Below, piece after piece: positions 9,180 to 18,707 of a stretch of DNA of 50,548 bases; positions within the stretch are counted from its first letter, which is position 1, and the number at the start of each line of letters is the position of its first letter. The position numbers and the translations under genes were made by a program. Source of the DNA: Oxalobacteraceae bacterium (lineage in GTDB: Bacteria; Pseudomonadota; Gammaproteobacteria; Burkholderiales; Burkholderiaceae_D); NCBI GenBank assembly GCA_027490255.1, contig JAIXYM010000143.1, forward strand, positions 1 through 50,548, given 5' to 3'. The notes beneath the pieces are model-generated. The model saw nothing but the letters and a program-made list of their open reading frames with translations. It made no database searches and was not told where the DNA came from.

Positions 9180-10034
9180 TCAAAACGCCGGCAAATTCGC
9201 CATCTCGTGATCTCGCAGCGTTTTGCGCGCTGTTTCAAATTCCGGTAGCAGCGATTGCACGGTAGCCCAGAACTGCGGACCGTGATTCATTTCACGCAGG
9301 TGAGATAGTTCGTGGGCCACCACATAATCAATATTGGGCAGCGCAAAATGCATTAGTCGCCAGTTCAGGCGTATGCGTCCATCGGCAGTACACGAGCCCC
9401 ATTGCGTGCTGGCCGAGGACAGTGCAAAGCCCTTGAATGCAACGCCGAGTTTTGATGCGTAAATTTCCAGTCGTTCTGCAAAGACGCGTTTTGCTTCCGC
9501 TTGCAGCCAACCTTGCACGCGGTCTTTCAATTGTTGTTCTGTCGCTGATGCCGGTAGGCTGACATGTAGCTCTCGGGTTTGCTCGTCAAAACGTATGCCG
9601 GTGTTAGCTGCATCGGCAATGCGGACCACGATGTCGGCACCCAGATAGGGAAGGCGTGCGCCATCACGCCATTCCATGGGTGGTTGCAAACGTCTGACTG
9701 AACGTTCACGCTGTTCATTGATTTTTTTAAAAATCCACGCTCGCTTTTCTGTAATCGTCAATTCGATCTCGGCTACTGTTACCCAGCGTGGTGCCGTTAC
9801 GCGCAAACCTTCATCATCAATCAGGAATCCAATGGTGCGTCGTTTTGAACGGAGTAGCCGGTAATCCAGCGTATGGTCATCAAGCCGCAGACGCCTGTGA
9901 CCCGCTGGGATGGGTAGTTCAGGAACGGTAGAGCGTGGTGGCTCAGTATCGACTTTGGCACCCGGCAGCAGATCCAGCAGTGAGAGCTGATTGGGATCGG
10001 CAAATTTTTGGCGAAGGTACTGCTTGAGTGACAT
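9180..10034 (-). CDS. YgjP/SprT-like zinc metallopeptidase (DUF45 family)
   Basis: A 284-residue protein with a gluzincin-like zinc site, HELSHLREMNHGPQFW: H241, E242 and H245 of HExxH plus H251 downstream. The preceding QWGSCTADGRIRLNWRLMH segment is the hallmark of the YgjP/DUF45 (WLM-type) family. The N-terminal 50 residues are Pro-rich and poorly conserved in type. The cellular substrate is not established for the family, so I name only the family. It is the last gene of the ten-gene minus-strand series and lies 38 nt after plsC. No signal peptide is visible, so it is probably cytoplasmic. Confidence 0.85.
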   Translation of the reverse strand: MSLKQYLRQKFADPNQLSLLDLLPGAKVDTEPPRSTVPELPIPAGHRRLRLDDHTLDYRLLRSKRRTIGFLIDDEGLRVTAPRWVTVAEIELTITEKRAWIFKKINEQRERSVRRLQPPMEWRDGARLPYLGADIVVRIADAANTGIRFDEQTRELHVSLPASATEQQLKDRVQGWLQAEAKRVFAERLEIYASKLGVAFKGFALSSASTQWGSCTADGRIRLNWRLMHFALPNIDYVVAHELSHLREMNHGPQFWATVQSLLPEFETARKTLRDHEMANLPAF

Positions 10035-10072
10035 GGCCGTTTACGATCAAGTGCGGATTGAAGTGGAAGCAC

Positions 10073-10843
10073 TCATGCTTGATTGGCGACCGAGCTAGCA
10101 GGGTTTGGGGCTGCATAGGCTGCGGGCGTAATCACGCGCATTTCGGATTCTATCCAATTTTCTACTTGCACCATGAGTTCTGCAGACGAAAGACCTTCGG
10201 GCGATATGGGTTTGCCTATGGAGACGGTGATCAATCCCGGTTTTTTGATGAAAGCATTACGTGGCCAGCAGTCGCCTGAATTCATTGCGATGGGTACCAC
10301 TGGCGTTTTGGTACCTATGGCGAGAATCGCGCCACCTGCTTTGTATTTACCTTGCTGCCCTACCGGTGTGCGTGTACCTTCGGGGAACATGATCACCCAC
10401 TGACCATCATCCAGTCTGCGCCGACCCGTTTGTATGACTTGCGACATCGCATCGCGCCCTTTGCTGCGATCAATCGCAATCATGCGCATCATGCCAAGTC
10501 CCCAGCCAAAGAAGGGTATGTACAACAATTCTTTTTTAAAAACAAAAATCAGTGGCCGTGGCATCAGCCAGCAGAAAAAAATAGTCTCCCAAGCTGACTG
10601 GTGCTTGGAAAGCAAAATCACGGGTGCATCCGGCAAATTCTCCATGCCCTTGACTTCCCACCGTAGGCCACACACCGCGCGCGCTGCCAAAGTGACGAAG
10701 ACGTTCCAGCGGGTGATCAGATAGTAGCGTTGCCTATAAGGCAGCAGAAAAAATCCAAAGCAGGCGATAGCCCAAACCACGGTAGCAATGATGACCAGGA
10801 GTGTGAACAGACTTGCGCGCAGAAACAGGGCAGGGCGAGACAT
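10073..10843 (-). CDS. plsC: 1-acyl-sn-glycerol-3-phosphate acyltransferase PlsC
   Basis: A 256-residue inner-membrane acyltransferase making phosphatidic acid from lysophosphatidate in phospholipid synthesis. A hydrophobic N-terminal segment (about 8-35) anchors it. The catalytic block is H81QSAWE86, an Hx4E version of the usual Hx4D, seen to my knowledge in other betaproteobacterial PlsC proteins. The substrate-binding FPEGTR is at 153-158, followed by the glycine/lysine segment GKYKAGGAILA. It lies between gmhB (41 nt upstream) and the YgjP-like gene, as in many Burkholderiales. Confidence 0.92.
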   Translation of the reverse strand: MSRPALFLRASLFTLLVIIATVVWAIACFGFFLLPYRQRYYLITRWNVFVTLAARAVCGLRWEVKGMENLPDAPVILLSKHQSAWETIFFCWLMPRPLIFVFKKELLYIPFFGWGLGMMRMIAIDRSKGRDAMSQVIQTGRRRLDDGQWVIMFPEGTRTPVGQQGKYKAGGAILAIGTKTPVVPIAMNSGDCWPRNAFIKKPGLITVSIGKPISPEGLSSAELMVQVENWIESEMRVITPAAYAAPNPASSVANQA

Positions 10844-10884
10844 ACGAGCTCCACAGACGACAAACGATCGCCGTCTGAATGATG

Positions 10885-11499
10885 TTATTTGTTTTTCTCT
10901 TTCAGCAGCACGGAACGAGCAAGTTCAACCGTCTCGGTTTTATGCTGAATACTGTTCAGAAGATGTTCTGCGGCAGCTGCCAGATTATCCAGCACGATCG
11001 TACCTGGCGGCAGACCACCGGTTTCAATGGTGCGCTTGCCTTTGCCAGTGCGCACCAGATAGGGCGTGCAGCCGACTTCGAATGCTGCTTGCAGATCGCG
11101 TAGTGAATCACCGACGAAGGGAGTGCCGGTGAGTTGGATATCGAAGCGCTGACCGATGGCTCTCAACATGCCGGGGCGCGGTTTACGACAATCGCAAAAA
11201 TCTTCGGGGGCATGGGGGCAGAAAAAAATGGCATTCACATGAGCGCCCACAGTCTGCGCTTCCAGATGCAGCTTTTGATGAATGGCGTTGAGTGTACGCA
11301 TATCAAACAGGCCGCGGGCCAAACCTGCCTGATTAGTCGCAACGGCTACGCGGTAGCCATGCTGATTCAGGCGAGCAATCGCCTCGAGTGAGCCGGGAAT
11401 CGCCCGCCACTCGGCAGCCGACTTGATGTACTGGTCGGAATCCTCATTGATCACGCCATCGCGGTCGAGGATGATCAGTTTGGAAGTCACCATAGTCAC
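10885..11499 (-). CDS. gmhB: D-glycero-beta-D-manno-heptose 1,7-bisphosphate 7-phosphatase GmhB
   Basis: A 204-residue HAD-superfamily phosphatase that removes the 7-phosphate during ADP-heptose synthesis for the LPS inner core. The nucleophile motif LDRDGVIN places D12 and D14; motif II is near ATNQAGLARG. The family zinc loop is present as C94, H96, C102 and C104 (FFCPHAPEDFCDCRKPRPGM), and the final acidic motif is FVGDSLRD (D131). The start could be the ATG at 11499 or the one two codons later; 16 nt separate it from the glyS stop. glyQ-glyS-gmhB-plsC is a common betaproteobacterial order. Confidence 0.94.
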   Translation of the reverse strand: MTMVTSKLIILDRDGVINEDSDQYIKSAAEWRAIPGSLEAIARLNQHGYRVAVATNQAGLARGLFDMRTLNAIHQKLHLEAQTVGAHVNAIFFCPHAPEDFCDCRKPRPGMLRAIGQRFDIQLTGTPFVGDSLRDLQAAFEVGCTPYLVRTGKGKRTIETGGLPPGTIVLDNLAAAAEHLLNSIQHKTETVELARSVLLKEKNK

Positions 11500-11515
11500 A
11501 GTTTTTGCACCGGGT

Positions 11516-13615
11516 TCATGCAGCGAGTCGGGAAATATCGGCGACGCGATTCATCATCGCGTGTAGCGACTGTAGCAAGGCCAGTCGGTTTGCACGCAGC
11601 GCGGCATCTTCGGCCATGACCATCACGTCATTAAAAAATGCATCTACATCGTCGCGCAGATTAGCTAACGCGTTGAGGGTGGCGGTGAAGTCGCCATTGG
11701 CGAAGGCCTTGTCTACCGCGATGCGCGTTTCTGTCATCGCACCATACAGTCGCTGTTCAGCGGGTTCGGCGAGTAATCCGGGCTGTACCTCACTTTGCAC
11801 GCCTTCATTCTTTTTCAGAATATTCGTGATGCGCTTGTTCGCCGCTGCCAGCGATTGTGCTTCGGGTAGGGCAGCGAAAGCTTTCACGGCATCCAGACGC
11901 TCGATGATGTCATCGAGTCGATCCGGCATGGGTGCGACTACGGCTTCAATCGCATCCTGCGCATAGCCTCGCTCACGCAGTTGGCCACGCAGTCTCTCAT
12001 AGACAAAGTTTTTTGCGTCAGCGACAGGGTCGCTGAAATGCGCATTTCCCGAGAACTGCTGAGAGGCTTGGCTCAGCAGATGCGACACAGACAGCGGTAA
12101 ACGCTGTTCCATCAGCATACGGATGATGCCCAAGGCATGACGGCGAAGTGCAAACGGATCTTTGTCACCCGACGGCGCCAGTCCTATGCCCCAGATACCG
12201 ACCAGTGTCTCCAGCTTGTCTGCCATAGCCACCACCGTACCGGTGCGCGTCGTTGGCAGTGTGTCGCCGGCAAAGCGGGGTTGGTAATGCTCGCCAATGG
12301 CTGTCGCAACTTCATCAGCTTCGCCATCATGTCGTGCGTAATACGTGCCCATGATGCCCTGCAGTTCAGGGAATTCGCCCACCATATCAGTCAGCAAATC
12401 AGCTTTGGATAATTGCGCGGCGCGTTTTGCTTGTTCGATATTGGCATCAAGTGCGCCGGCGATGGCGACCGCAAGCGCCACGACGCGTTCATTACGCTGT
12501 GCCTGCGAGCCTAGCTTGTTGTGATACACCACATTGCCCAGAACCGAAAGTCGATCAATGAGTGCCTTCTTCTTGTCTTGTTCAAAAAAGAATTTGGCAT
12601 CCGACAGACGCGGGCGAACCACACGTTCATTGCCGCCGATGATGTGCTGAGGATCTGCGGTTTCGATATTTGACACAATCAAAAAGCGCGAGCGTAATTT
12701 GCCTTGAGCATCCGTGAGCGCAAAATACTTTTGATTTGTTTGCATCGTGAGGATCAGGCACTCCTGTGGCACGGCCAAAAACTCTGGATCAAAATGACAT
12801 TCATAGACCACCGGCCATTCGACCAGTGCGGTAACTTCGTCGAGCAGCGATTCGGGCATCAAGATTTGATCGCTACCGGCTTTGGATACTAGGTCCTGAC
12901 GAATTTTTTCCTTGCGTTCGGTGAAGTTTGCGAGAACGAGACCGTCTTCTTTCAATAATGCGGCGTAGTGCGAGGCCGAAGGAATGCTCACAGTCGTTTT
13001 CTTTGAAAGGAAACGATGTCCCAGTGTGGTGCGTGAAGATTGCAAGCCCAGCAGAGATACCGATATCAGTGTGTCGTCCAATAATGCAATCAGCCCATGC
13101 ACCGGCCGTACAAATTGCACCGTTTCACCATCAGGGCGCTGATATGTCATCAGCTTGGGTATCGGCAGCTTCGCGATACTTTCTTCGAGCGTCGCTTGCA
13201 AGCCTGCAGCAAGTGATTCACCTTTGGCGGTGTAGCTGAAATAAAAACTCTCGGCCTTGCCATCGTTTGCTCGCTCGAGCTCAGATAATGTGATTTGTTC
13301 GCGTCCCGCGGTCAGCGCCAGTGCGGCAAGTTTTTTGGTCAACGGGGCAGTGGGCTGACCTTCTTTGTCCAGCGCGACAGACAGAGGCAGTACTTTTTCA
13401 CGGATTTGTTTATCCGATGCGACCGCATGGACACCGGTGATGCTCACCGCTAGTCGGCGAGGAGATGCATAGGCGATGACGCTTGCATCAGCATCCGCCA
13501 GTGAACGCTGTGTCAGACCTTGCAGCATTGCTGCCGCAAAGGCATCACCCAGTTTGGACAGGACCTTGGGTGGCAGTTCTTCGGTTAATAACTCAACCAG
13601 CAGTGTTTGCTTCAT
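11516..13615 (-). CDS. glyS: Glycyl-tRNA synthetase beta subunit
   Basis: A 699-residue beta chain of the bacterial alpha2-beta2 glycyl-tRNA synthetase, which charges tRNA-Gly together with GlyQ. It begins with the typical [22 protein letters not shown]. The middle contains the conserved [21 protein letters not shown] and the downstream [19 protein letters not shown]. The C-terminal part is a DALR-like helical tRNA-binding region ([14 protein letters not shown]). Length equals E. coli GlyS (689) within 10 residues. It follows glyQ by 35 nt. Confidence 0.97.
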   Translation of the reverse strand: MKQTLLVELLTEELPPKVLSKLGDAFAAAMLQGLTQRSLADADASVIAYASPRRLAVSITGVHAVASDKQIREKVLPLSVALDKEGQPTAPLTKKLAALALTAGREQITLSELERANDGKAESFYFSYTAKGESLAAGLQATLEESIAKLPIPKLMTYQRPDGETVQFVRPVHGLIALLDDTLISVSLLGLQSSRTTLGHRFLSKKTTVSIPSASHYAALLKEDGLVLANFTERKEKIRQDLVSKAGSDQILMPESLLDEVTALVEWPVVYECHFDPEFLAVPQECLILTMQTNQKYFALTDAQGKLRSRFLIVSNIETADPQHIIGGNERVVRPRLSDAKFFFEQDKKKALIDRLSVLGNVVYHNKLGSQAQRNERVVALAVAIAGALDANIEQAKRAAQLSKADLLTDMVGEFPELQGIMGTYYARHDGEADEVATAIGEHYQPRFAGDTLPTTRTGTVVAMADKLETLVGIWGIGLAPSGDKDPFALRRHALGIIRMLMEQRLPLSVSHLLSQASQQFSGNAHFSDPVADAKNFVYERLRGQLRERGYAQDAIEAVVAPMPDRLDDIIERLDAVKAFAALPEAQSLAAANKRITNILKKNEGVQSEVQPGLLAEPAEQRLYGAMTETRIAVDKAFANGDFTATLNALANLRDDVDAFFNDVMVMAEDAALRANRLALLQSLHAMMNRVADISRLAA

Positions 13616-13650
13616 GTTCTTCGCTTGTAGAAATGCTTTGATCGTATCTT

Positions 13651-14571
13651 TTACGCCGCGCGTGTAGCGTCACCCAGCATGGGGAACCCTAATTGTTCGC
13701 GAGAGGCGTAGTAGGCTTGTGCGACTGCACGTGCCAAATTGCGTATGCGTCCGATGTAGGCTGCCCGCTCAGTCACCGAGATCGCGCCTCGTGCATCCAG
13801 CAGATTGAAGGTGTGCGCTGCCTTGAGCACCATCTCGTAAGCGGGCAATGCCAACGGCACTGCCATCAGGCGCTGCGCTTCGGATTCGTAATTGCCGAAC
13901 AGCGAGAACAGGAATTCCGTGTTTGCATGCTCGAAGTTATAGGCAGATTGCTCGACTTCGTTTTGGTGAAATACATCGCCGTAGGTCAGTCGGCGTTGCA
14001 CGCCATGCTCTTCCCACTCGGTCCACACTAAATCGAATACGTTTTCGACGCCCTGTAGATACATCGCCAGACGCTCGATGCCGTACGTGATTTCACCGAG
14101 TATCGGCTTGCAGTCGATGCCGCCCACTTGCTGGAAGTAAGTGAACTGCGTCACCTCCATGCCATTGAGCCAGACCTCCCAGCCCAGACCCCAGGCACCC
14201 AGCGTGGGATTTTCCCAGTCGTCTTCCACGAAACGCACATCGTTGGCTTTGAGATCAAGCCCCAGCGCTGCCAAAGAGCCTAGATACAGTTCAAGAATAT
14301 TTTCTGGCGCAGGCTTTAGCACGACCTGATATTGGTAGTAGTGCTGCATGCGATTGGGATTTTCGCCGTAGCGGCCGTCTTTCGGACGACGCGAGGGCTG
14401 CACATAGGCAGCGCGCCAAGGCTCGGGTCCGATCGCGCGCAGAAAAGTCGCGGTGTGTGAGGTACCGGCGCCGACTTCCATGTCGTAGGGCTGCAGCAGC
14501 GCGCAGCCTTGCGCATCCCAGTAGTCCTGCAAGGTGAGAATAATTTGCTGAAAGCTAGGAGGGGTTTTCAT
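13651..14571 (-). CDS. glyQ: Glycyl-tRNA synthetase alpha subunit
   Basis: The class II catalytic subunit of glycyl-tRNA synthetase, 306 residues from the ATG at 14571. I prefer this to the upstream ATG at 14610 because the family starts near [10 protein letters not shown] and the extra 13 residues have no counterpart. Conserved segments are [30 protein letters not shown] sequence near residues 14-38, [40 protein letters not shown] and [15 protein letters not shown]. coli GlyQ has 303 residues. A GGAGG ribosome-binding site (minus strand of ctagGAGGgg near 14557-14562 read on the opposite strand) is not in the right orientation, so initiation signals look weak. Confidence 0.96.
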   Translation of the reverse strand: MKTPPSFQQIILTLQDYWDAQGCALLQPYDMEVGAGTSHTATFLRAIGPEPWRAAYVQPSRRPKDGRYGENPNRMQHYYQYQVVLKPAPENILELYLGSLAALGLDLKANDVRFVEDDWENPTLGAWGLGWEVWLNGMEVTQFTYFQQVGGIDCKPILGEITYGIERLAMYLQGVENVFDLVWTEWEEHGVQRRLTYGDVFHQNEVEQSAYNFEHANTEFLFSLFGNYESEAQRLMAVPLALPAYEMVLKAAHTFNLLDARGAISVTERAAYIGRIRNLARAVAQAYYASREQLGFPMLGDATRAA

Positions 14572-14649
14572 CGGTGCGAGTGAGTTGGCCAGCAGCGACC
14601 GGCGGCGCACAGGCGGCCATCGGATTCATTGCTCAGGAAAAGCAGAATT

Positions 14650-16185
14650 TTAGCCTTTTTTGCTGCCGCGACGGCTTTTCCAGAGTAGCGCGAGGAGCAG
14701 CATCAAGGCGATCCCAACCGGCGGCACATTACCCAGCCGGACATAAGGCGTTACGCCCTGTGTGCCTTGCACCTTGGCGGCCAGGCTGCCTTGCGTAAAA
14801 GCAGGTAATTGCGCGCTAACTTCGCCTCGCGCATCAATGACTGCGGTCATGCCGGTATTGGTCGCGCGCAGCATGGGCCGCCCTGTTTCTAGCGAGCGCA
14901 TCTGCGAAATCTGCAAATGCTGAGGCAGCGCGATGGTATCGCCGAACCATGCAATATTGGAAACGTTCAAAAGCAGGCTGGGCACGGGCGCATTGCGTTC
15001 AATGGCGGCGTATAGCTGCGCTGCGATTTCTTCGCCAAACAAATCTTCGTAGCAGATATTGGGTAGAACCCACTGATCCCTCACACGAAACGCGGGTTGA
15101 ATCAGATCACCGCGCCCGAAGTCGCCCAGCGGTATCGTCATCAGGTCAACGAACCAGCGCGCGCCCGGAGGAATGAATTCACCAAACGGTACCAGATGAT
15201 GTTTGTCATAGCGGTAGGCAGGTGCATCCACCTGTCCTATACCTAGCACGCTATTCAAATAAATGCCCGGTGCGCTGGTCCACGGCAAGCCTATCAGCAG
15301 CTGGCTGCGGCTCGTCTGAGCAAAATTGGCTAACTGATCCAGATAATCCGGCGGTAGATAATCGGGCAGCACAGGCAGCGCGGTCTCAGGTGTAACGATT
15401 AGATCGGCGGGCGCTTCCGTGATGAGTTGCTGGTACAGCGATAGCGATGCCTGCAGTTGAGATGCCGTGAATTTCATGTCCTGCGGCACATTGCCCTGGA
15501 GTAGGCGAACCGATAGAGCTTCACCCTTGGGCTCGGTCCAGCGTATCTGATGCAGCGACATGCCTGCGACTGGCAGAGCTACCAGCAGTGAGAGTGCGAT
15601 GCGATGTCGGCCACGCAAATGAAGGAGCAGCGCGAGTGCCCCAGCCATAAGTGCCGCCAGCCATCCCACTCCGTACACACCTACAAGCGCAGCAAAACCG
15701 GAGAGCGGACTTTGCGTATGCGCATAACCTGTCACCAGCCAGGGGAAACCAGTAAAAATCCAGCCGCGGGTCCAGTCCGCCAGCATCCAGCAGGCCGGCA
15801 GTATTAGCAGAGCAGTGATTGTTGGTGATTGAAATGGGCGCGCCAGACGTGCAGCAAGGTAAAGCGCGATGCCGTAAAGCAGTCCGAGGCTGGCAGCCAG
15901 CAGCAGTACGGCGGCGATTGCGAGCAGTGATGGCAGACCGCCATACACATGCAGACTCACATACAGCCAATGCGTACCTGCAGCAATCGACGCCAAGCCA
16001 AATAACCAGCCTGATTGGGCCGTTGCGCGGGGCGAATCCTGCGACAGCGTGTGCGAAAAAAGTAGTGCCAGCGCAAAAATCTGCAGCGGCCACCAGCCGA
16101 AGGGTGCAAATGCAAACACCGTCAGCCCACCGGCGAGCAAGGGCAGTAGAACAGAGAAAAATGGAAACGGTAGAGGAATGGACAT
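14650..16185 (-). CDS. lnt: Apolipoprotein N-acyltransferase
   Basis: A 511-residue inner-membrane enzyme that adds the third acyl chain to lipoproteins before Lol sorting. Six or more hydrophobic helices occupy residues 8-205, followed by a periplasmic nitrilase domain and a final helix (about 488-503). The catalytic triad is visible: E267 in IVTPETALPVLP, K328 in YDKHHLVPFGEFIPP, and C378 in LPNICYEDLFGEE (E. coli E267, K335, C387). It follows corC by 63 nt and precedes glyQ by 78 nt. Ribosome-binding sequence before the ATG is weak. Confidence 0.96.
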   Translation of the reverse strand: MSIPLPFPFFSVLLPLLAGGLTVFAFAPFGWWPLQIFALALLFSHTLSQDSPRATAQSGWLFGLASIAAGTHWLYVSLHVYGGLPSLLAIAAVLLLAASLGLLYGIALYLAARLARPFQSPTITALLILPACWMLADWTRGWIFTGFPWLVTGYAHTQSPLSGFAALVGVYGVGWLAALMAGALALLLHLRGRHRIALSLLVALPVAGMSLHQIRWTEPKGEALSVRLLQGNVPQDMKFTASQLQASLSLYQQLITEAPADLIVTPETALPVLPDYLPPDYLDQLANFAQTSRSQLLIGLPWTSAPGIYLNSVLGIGQVDAPAYRYDKHHLVPFGEFIPPGARWFVDLMTIPLGDFGRGDLIQPAFRVRDQWVLPNICYEDLFGEEIAAQLYAAIERNAPVPSLLLNVSNIAWFGDTIALPQHLQISQMRSLETGRPMLRATNTGMTAVIDARGEVSAQLPAFTQGSLAAKVQGTQGVTPYVRLGNVPPVGIALMLLLALLWKSRRGSKKG

Positions 16186-16248
16186 GAGCGAACGGTACGC
16201 AATCAGCCGAGACCGGTCACGTCATCGGTCGGATACGAGGCGCGTAGA

Positions 16249-17133
16249 TCATTCTGACTCACCGAAGGAGCGCTCCGGGATTTTTTCGACCAGCAGCACG
16301 TGTAACTGACGCGCATCGGCACGCAGCACTTCAAAACGCAGCTGATCGATCTCGAAAATTTCACCCTTGCGCGGCATACGTCCGAGATGATTAGCGACTA
16401 GTCCACCGATGGTATCGACATCTTCACTTGATAGCGTGGTACCCAGTGCGTCATTGAATTGCTCGAGTTCGGTGAGTGCTTTCACTCGCCACCGCAGTCC
16501 GGCGTTTGCTTCGTTGACCTCGAGGATATTGTCTTCTTCCTCATCGAAATCGTATTCATCCTCGATGTCGCCAACGATCTGCTCGAGTACATCTTCAATC
16601 GTGATCAGTCCAGCGACGCCGCCGTATTCATCGACCACGATCGCAATATGGTTGCGATTGGAGCGGAAGTCACGCAGCAGTACGTTTAGTCGTTTGGATT
16701 CGGGGATATAAACCGCTGGGCGCAGCATGCCACGCAAGTCGAAACTGTCGCTGGCGTAATAGCGCAGCAGGTCTTTGGCCAGAAGAATGCCGACGACTTT
16801 GTCGCGATCGCCATCGACGGCAGGGAAACGAGAATGCGCGGTTTCCAACACCATCGGCATCCATTCCTCAATCGGGCGGGCGATATCGACGACATCCATT
16901 TGTGATCGCGGAATCATGATGTCGCGCACCGACAGATCCGACATCTGAAACACACCTTCGATCATGGACATGGCGTCGGCATCGAGCAGATTACGCTCCT
17001 GCGCGTCATGCAGCAGTTCTAGAAGTTCGGCGCGATTCTCAGGTTCGGGGGAGATCAGCGCGGTCAGGCGCTCGAATAATGAGCGGTGTGGCTTGTTTTC
17101 GGCAGATGGACTGCCGGGGGGATAGTCTTGCAT
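16249..17133 (-). CDS. corC: CorC/HlyC-family CBS-domain protein
   Basis: A soluble protein of 294 residues from the ATG at 17133; an upstream ATG at 17163 would add ten residues of no clear value. Two CBS motifs are visible, around RDIMIPRSQMDVVDIARPIEEWMP and around RLNVLLRDFRSNRNHIAIVVDEYGGVAGLITIEDVLEQIVGDIEDEYD. A C-terminal CorC/HlyC domain follows (MPRKGEIFEIDQLRFEVLRADARQ). The family is linked to magnesium and cobalt efflux or homeostasis (CorC, also called YbeX) and is encoded next to ybeY and lnt in many proteobacteria. The direct biochemical role here is inference from family and position. Confidence 0.92.
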   Translation of the reverse strand: MQDYPPGSPSAENKPHRSLFERLTALISPEPENRAELLELLHDAQERNLLDADAMSMIEGVFQMSDLSVRDIMIPRSQMDVVDIARPIEEWMPMVLETAHSRFPAVDGDRDKVVGILLAKDLLRYYASDSFDLRGMLRPAVYIPESKRLNVLLRDFRSNRNHIAIVVDEYGGVAGLITIEDVLEQIVGDIEDEYDFDEEEDNILEVNEANAGLRWRVKALTELEQFNDALGTTLSSEDVDTIGGLVANHLGRMPRKGEIFEIDQLRFEVLRADARQLHVLLVEKIPERSFGESE

Positions 17134-17196
17134 ATGGCGTGATGCCGAGTGATGAAGCCTCAAGGATACCGTAAAACAGCAGGCGTGCTAGGTTTG

Positions 17197-17685
17197 TTAA
17201 ATTGAAATCTTCCCGGCTTTGTGATCCGAGATGTCTGCATAAGGGTCTGGTATACCCAAACCAGCCAGTATCTCGGTTTCGAACTTTTCCATTTCCTCTG
17301 CATCATCCTCGACCTCATGGTCGTAGCCCTGCGCGTGCAGTACGCCATGCACCACCAAATGCGCCGCATGTTGTGCCGACGATATCCTACGCTCGGCTGC
17401 TTCGCGCATCAGTACATCGACGCAAAACACGATGTCCGCTTGCACGATGGCGTCTTCGGTTTCGCCGTATGCGAAGGTCAGCACATTAGTCGCGTAGTCT
17501 TTCTCTCGATAGTCGCGATTAAGCGTACGACCTTCAGATTCATCGACAAACCGTAAAGTTAATTCTGCCGGTCCCAGCAGCGCTGCCTGAACCCAGCGAC
17601 GCAGCAGCGGGCGCGGCAAATCAGCCGCGAGGCGATCGTCGGCAAACTGCACTGATAACGTGAGCTTATTTTTTGCGGCCATCAC
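17197..17685 (-). CDS. ybeY: Endoribonuclease YbeY (rRNA maturation)
   Basis: A 162-residue zinc-dependent endoribonuclease involved in 16S rRNA 3'-end maturation and ribosome quality control. The metal site HGVLHAQGYDHE gives H113, H117 and H123; the conserved NREYR-like patch appears as LNRDYREKDYATNVLTF at 55-71. Its start overlaps the phoH 3' end by 20 nt; the second ATG (17682) would make this 17 nt. It lies between phoH and corC, the usual order. Confidence 0.95.
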   Translation of the reverse strand: MMAAKNKLTLSVQFADDRLAADLPRPLLRRWVQAALLGPAELTLRFVDESEGRTLNRDYREKDYATNVLTFAYGETEDAIVQADIVFCVDVLMREAAERRISSAQHAAHLVVHGVLHAQGYDHEVEDDAEEMEKFETEILAGLGIPDPYADISDHKAGKISI

Positions 17686-18697
17686 GCAAGGTTTCCGCTA
17701 CGACCGTTGCCGCGCTGGCGGCATCATAGGCATCAACGATACGGCCCACGAGTGGATGACGCACCACGTCCGCACTGGTAAAGCGCGTGAAAGCAATGCC
17801 GCGCACTGATGACAATACCGTCAGCGCATCCACCAGGCCACTTTTCTGACCGCGCTGCAAATCGATCTGGGTCACATCGCCGGTCACCACCGCCTTGCTG
17901 CCAAAGCCTATGCGTGTGAGGAACATCTTCATTTGCTCTGGGGTGGTGTTCTGCGCCTCATCCAGAATGATGAATGCATGATTGAGGGTGCGTCCGCGCA
18001 TGTAGGCCAGCGGTGCGATTTCGATGGCCTGCTTTTCAAACATTTTTTGCGTGCGATCGAAACCGAGCAGATCGTAGAGCGCGTCATAGAGCGGTCGCAG
18101 ATAGGGATCGACCTTCTGCGCCAGATCGCCCGGCAAGAACCCGAGTCGTTCACCAGCTTCAACGGCGGGTCGTGTCAGCACAATGCGCTTGACTGCATCA
18201 CGCTCAAGCGCGTCAACGGCGCAGGCAACGGCTAGATAGGTTTTTCCGGTGCCTGCCGGTCCCACACCGAATGTCACGTCGTGCTCGAGTATGGCTTTTA
18301 GATACTGACTCTGATGCGGCGTTCTGCCACGCAGATCGCTGCGCCGAGTTTTCAGTACCGGGCTCTGGCTGGTTTCTTCCGGATCTTTTTTCGTCAGGAT
18401 CGCGGACTTTTCTGTGCTCACGCCCTGCGATGCGCGCTGCTCAACGAGTGCCAGCTGGATATCTTCAACTGATATTGATTTGTCTGCTTGCGCATAAAAT
18501 TTTTCCAGCATCTCGACCGCACGCTCAGCGTTCACGCCATCGGCGATAAACTTTTCGCCGCGTCTAAAAATGGTGACATCCAGCGCTGCAGCGATCTGGC
18601 GCAAATTTTCATCAACCGGGCCGCACAGGTTCGCCAGCCGGTTGTTGTCGACAGGATTCGGCAAAAAATATTGCGTGTCAGAAGAAGAGTTTTTCAA
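17666..18697 (-). CDS. PhoH-like P-loop ATPase (PhoL/YbeZ)
   Basis: A 343-residue cytoplasmic ATPase. The Walker A motif GPAGTGKT is at 146-153 and a Walker B-type IILDEAQNTTPEQMKM near 245; a downstream VVTGDVTQIDLQRGQKSGL block is typical of the PhoH family. The N-terminal 100 residues resemble the KH-like/R3H-like extension of YbeZ. Its partner YbeY overlaps it, and in E. coli YbeZ is reported to act with YbeY in rRNA processing; the function here is inferred from that. It starts 10 nt after the miaB stop. Confidence 0.93.
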   Translation of the reverse strand: MKNSSSDTQYFLPNPVDNNRLANLCGPVDENLRQIAAALDVTIFRRGEKFIADGVNAERAVEMLEKFYAQADKSISVEDIQLALVEQRASQGVSTEKSAILTKKDPEETSQSPVLKTRRSDLRGRTPHQSQYLKAILEHDVTFGVGPAGTGKTYLAVACAVDALERDAVKRIVLTRPAVEAGERLGFLPGDLAQKVDPYLRPLYDALYDLLGFDRTQKMFEKQAIEIAPLAYMRGRTLNHAFIILDEAQNTTPEQMKMFLTRIGFGSKAVVTGDVTQIDLQRGQKSGLVDALTVLSSVRGIAFTRFTSADVVRHPLVGRIVDAYDAASAATVVAETLRDGRKK

Positions 18698-18707
18698 TGG
18701 AAGGTTC

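Noticed and set aside
10073..10843. PlsC with Hx4E in place of Hx4D as a broken active site
   Set aside because: The same substitution is, to my knowledge, normal in betaproteobacterial PlsC; all other motifs are intact.
14572..14649. Possible glycine riboswitch or T-box before glyQ
   Set aside because: The spacer is only 78 nt and shows no conserved aptamer or T-box sequence.
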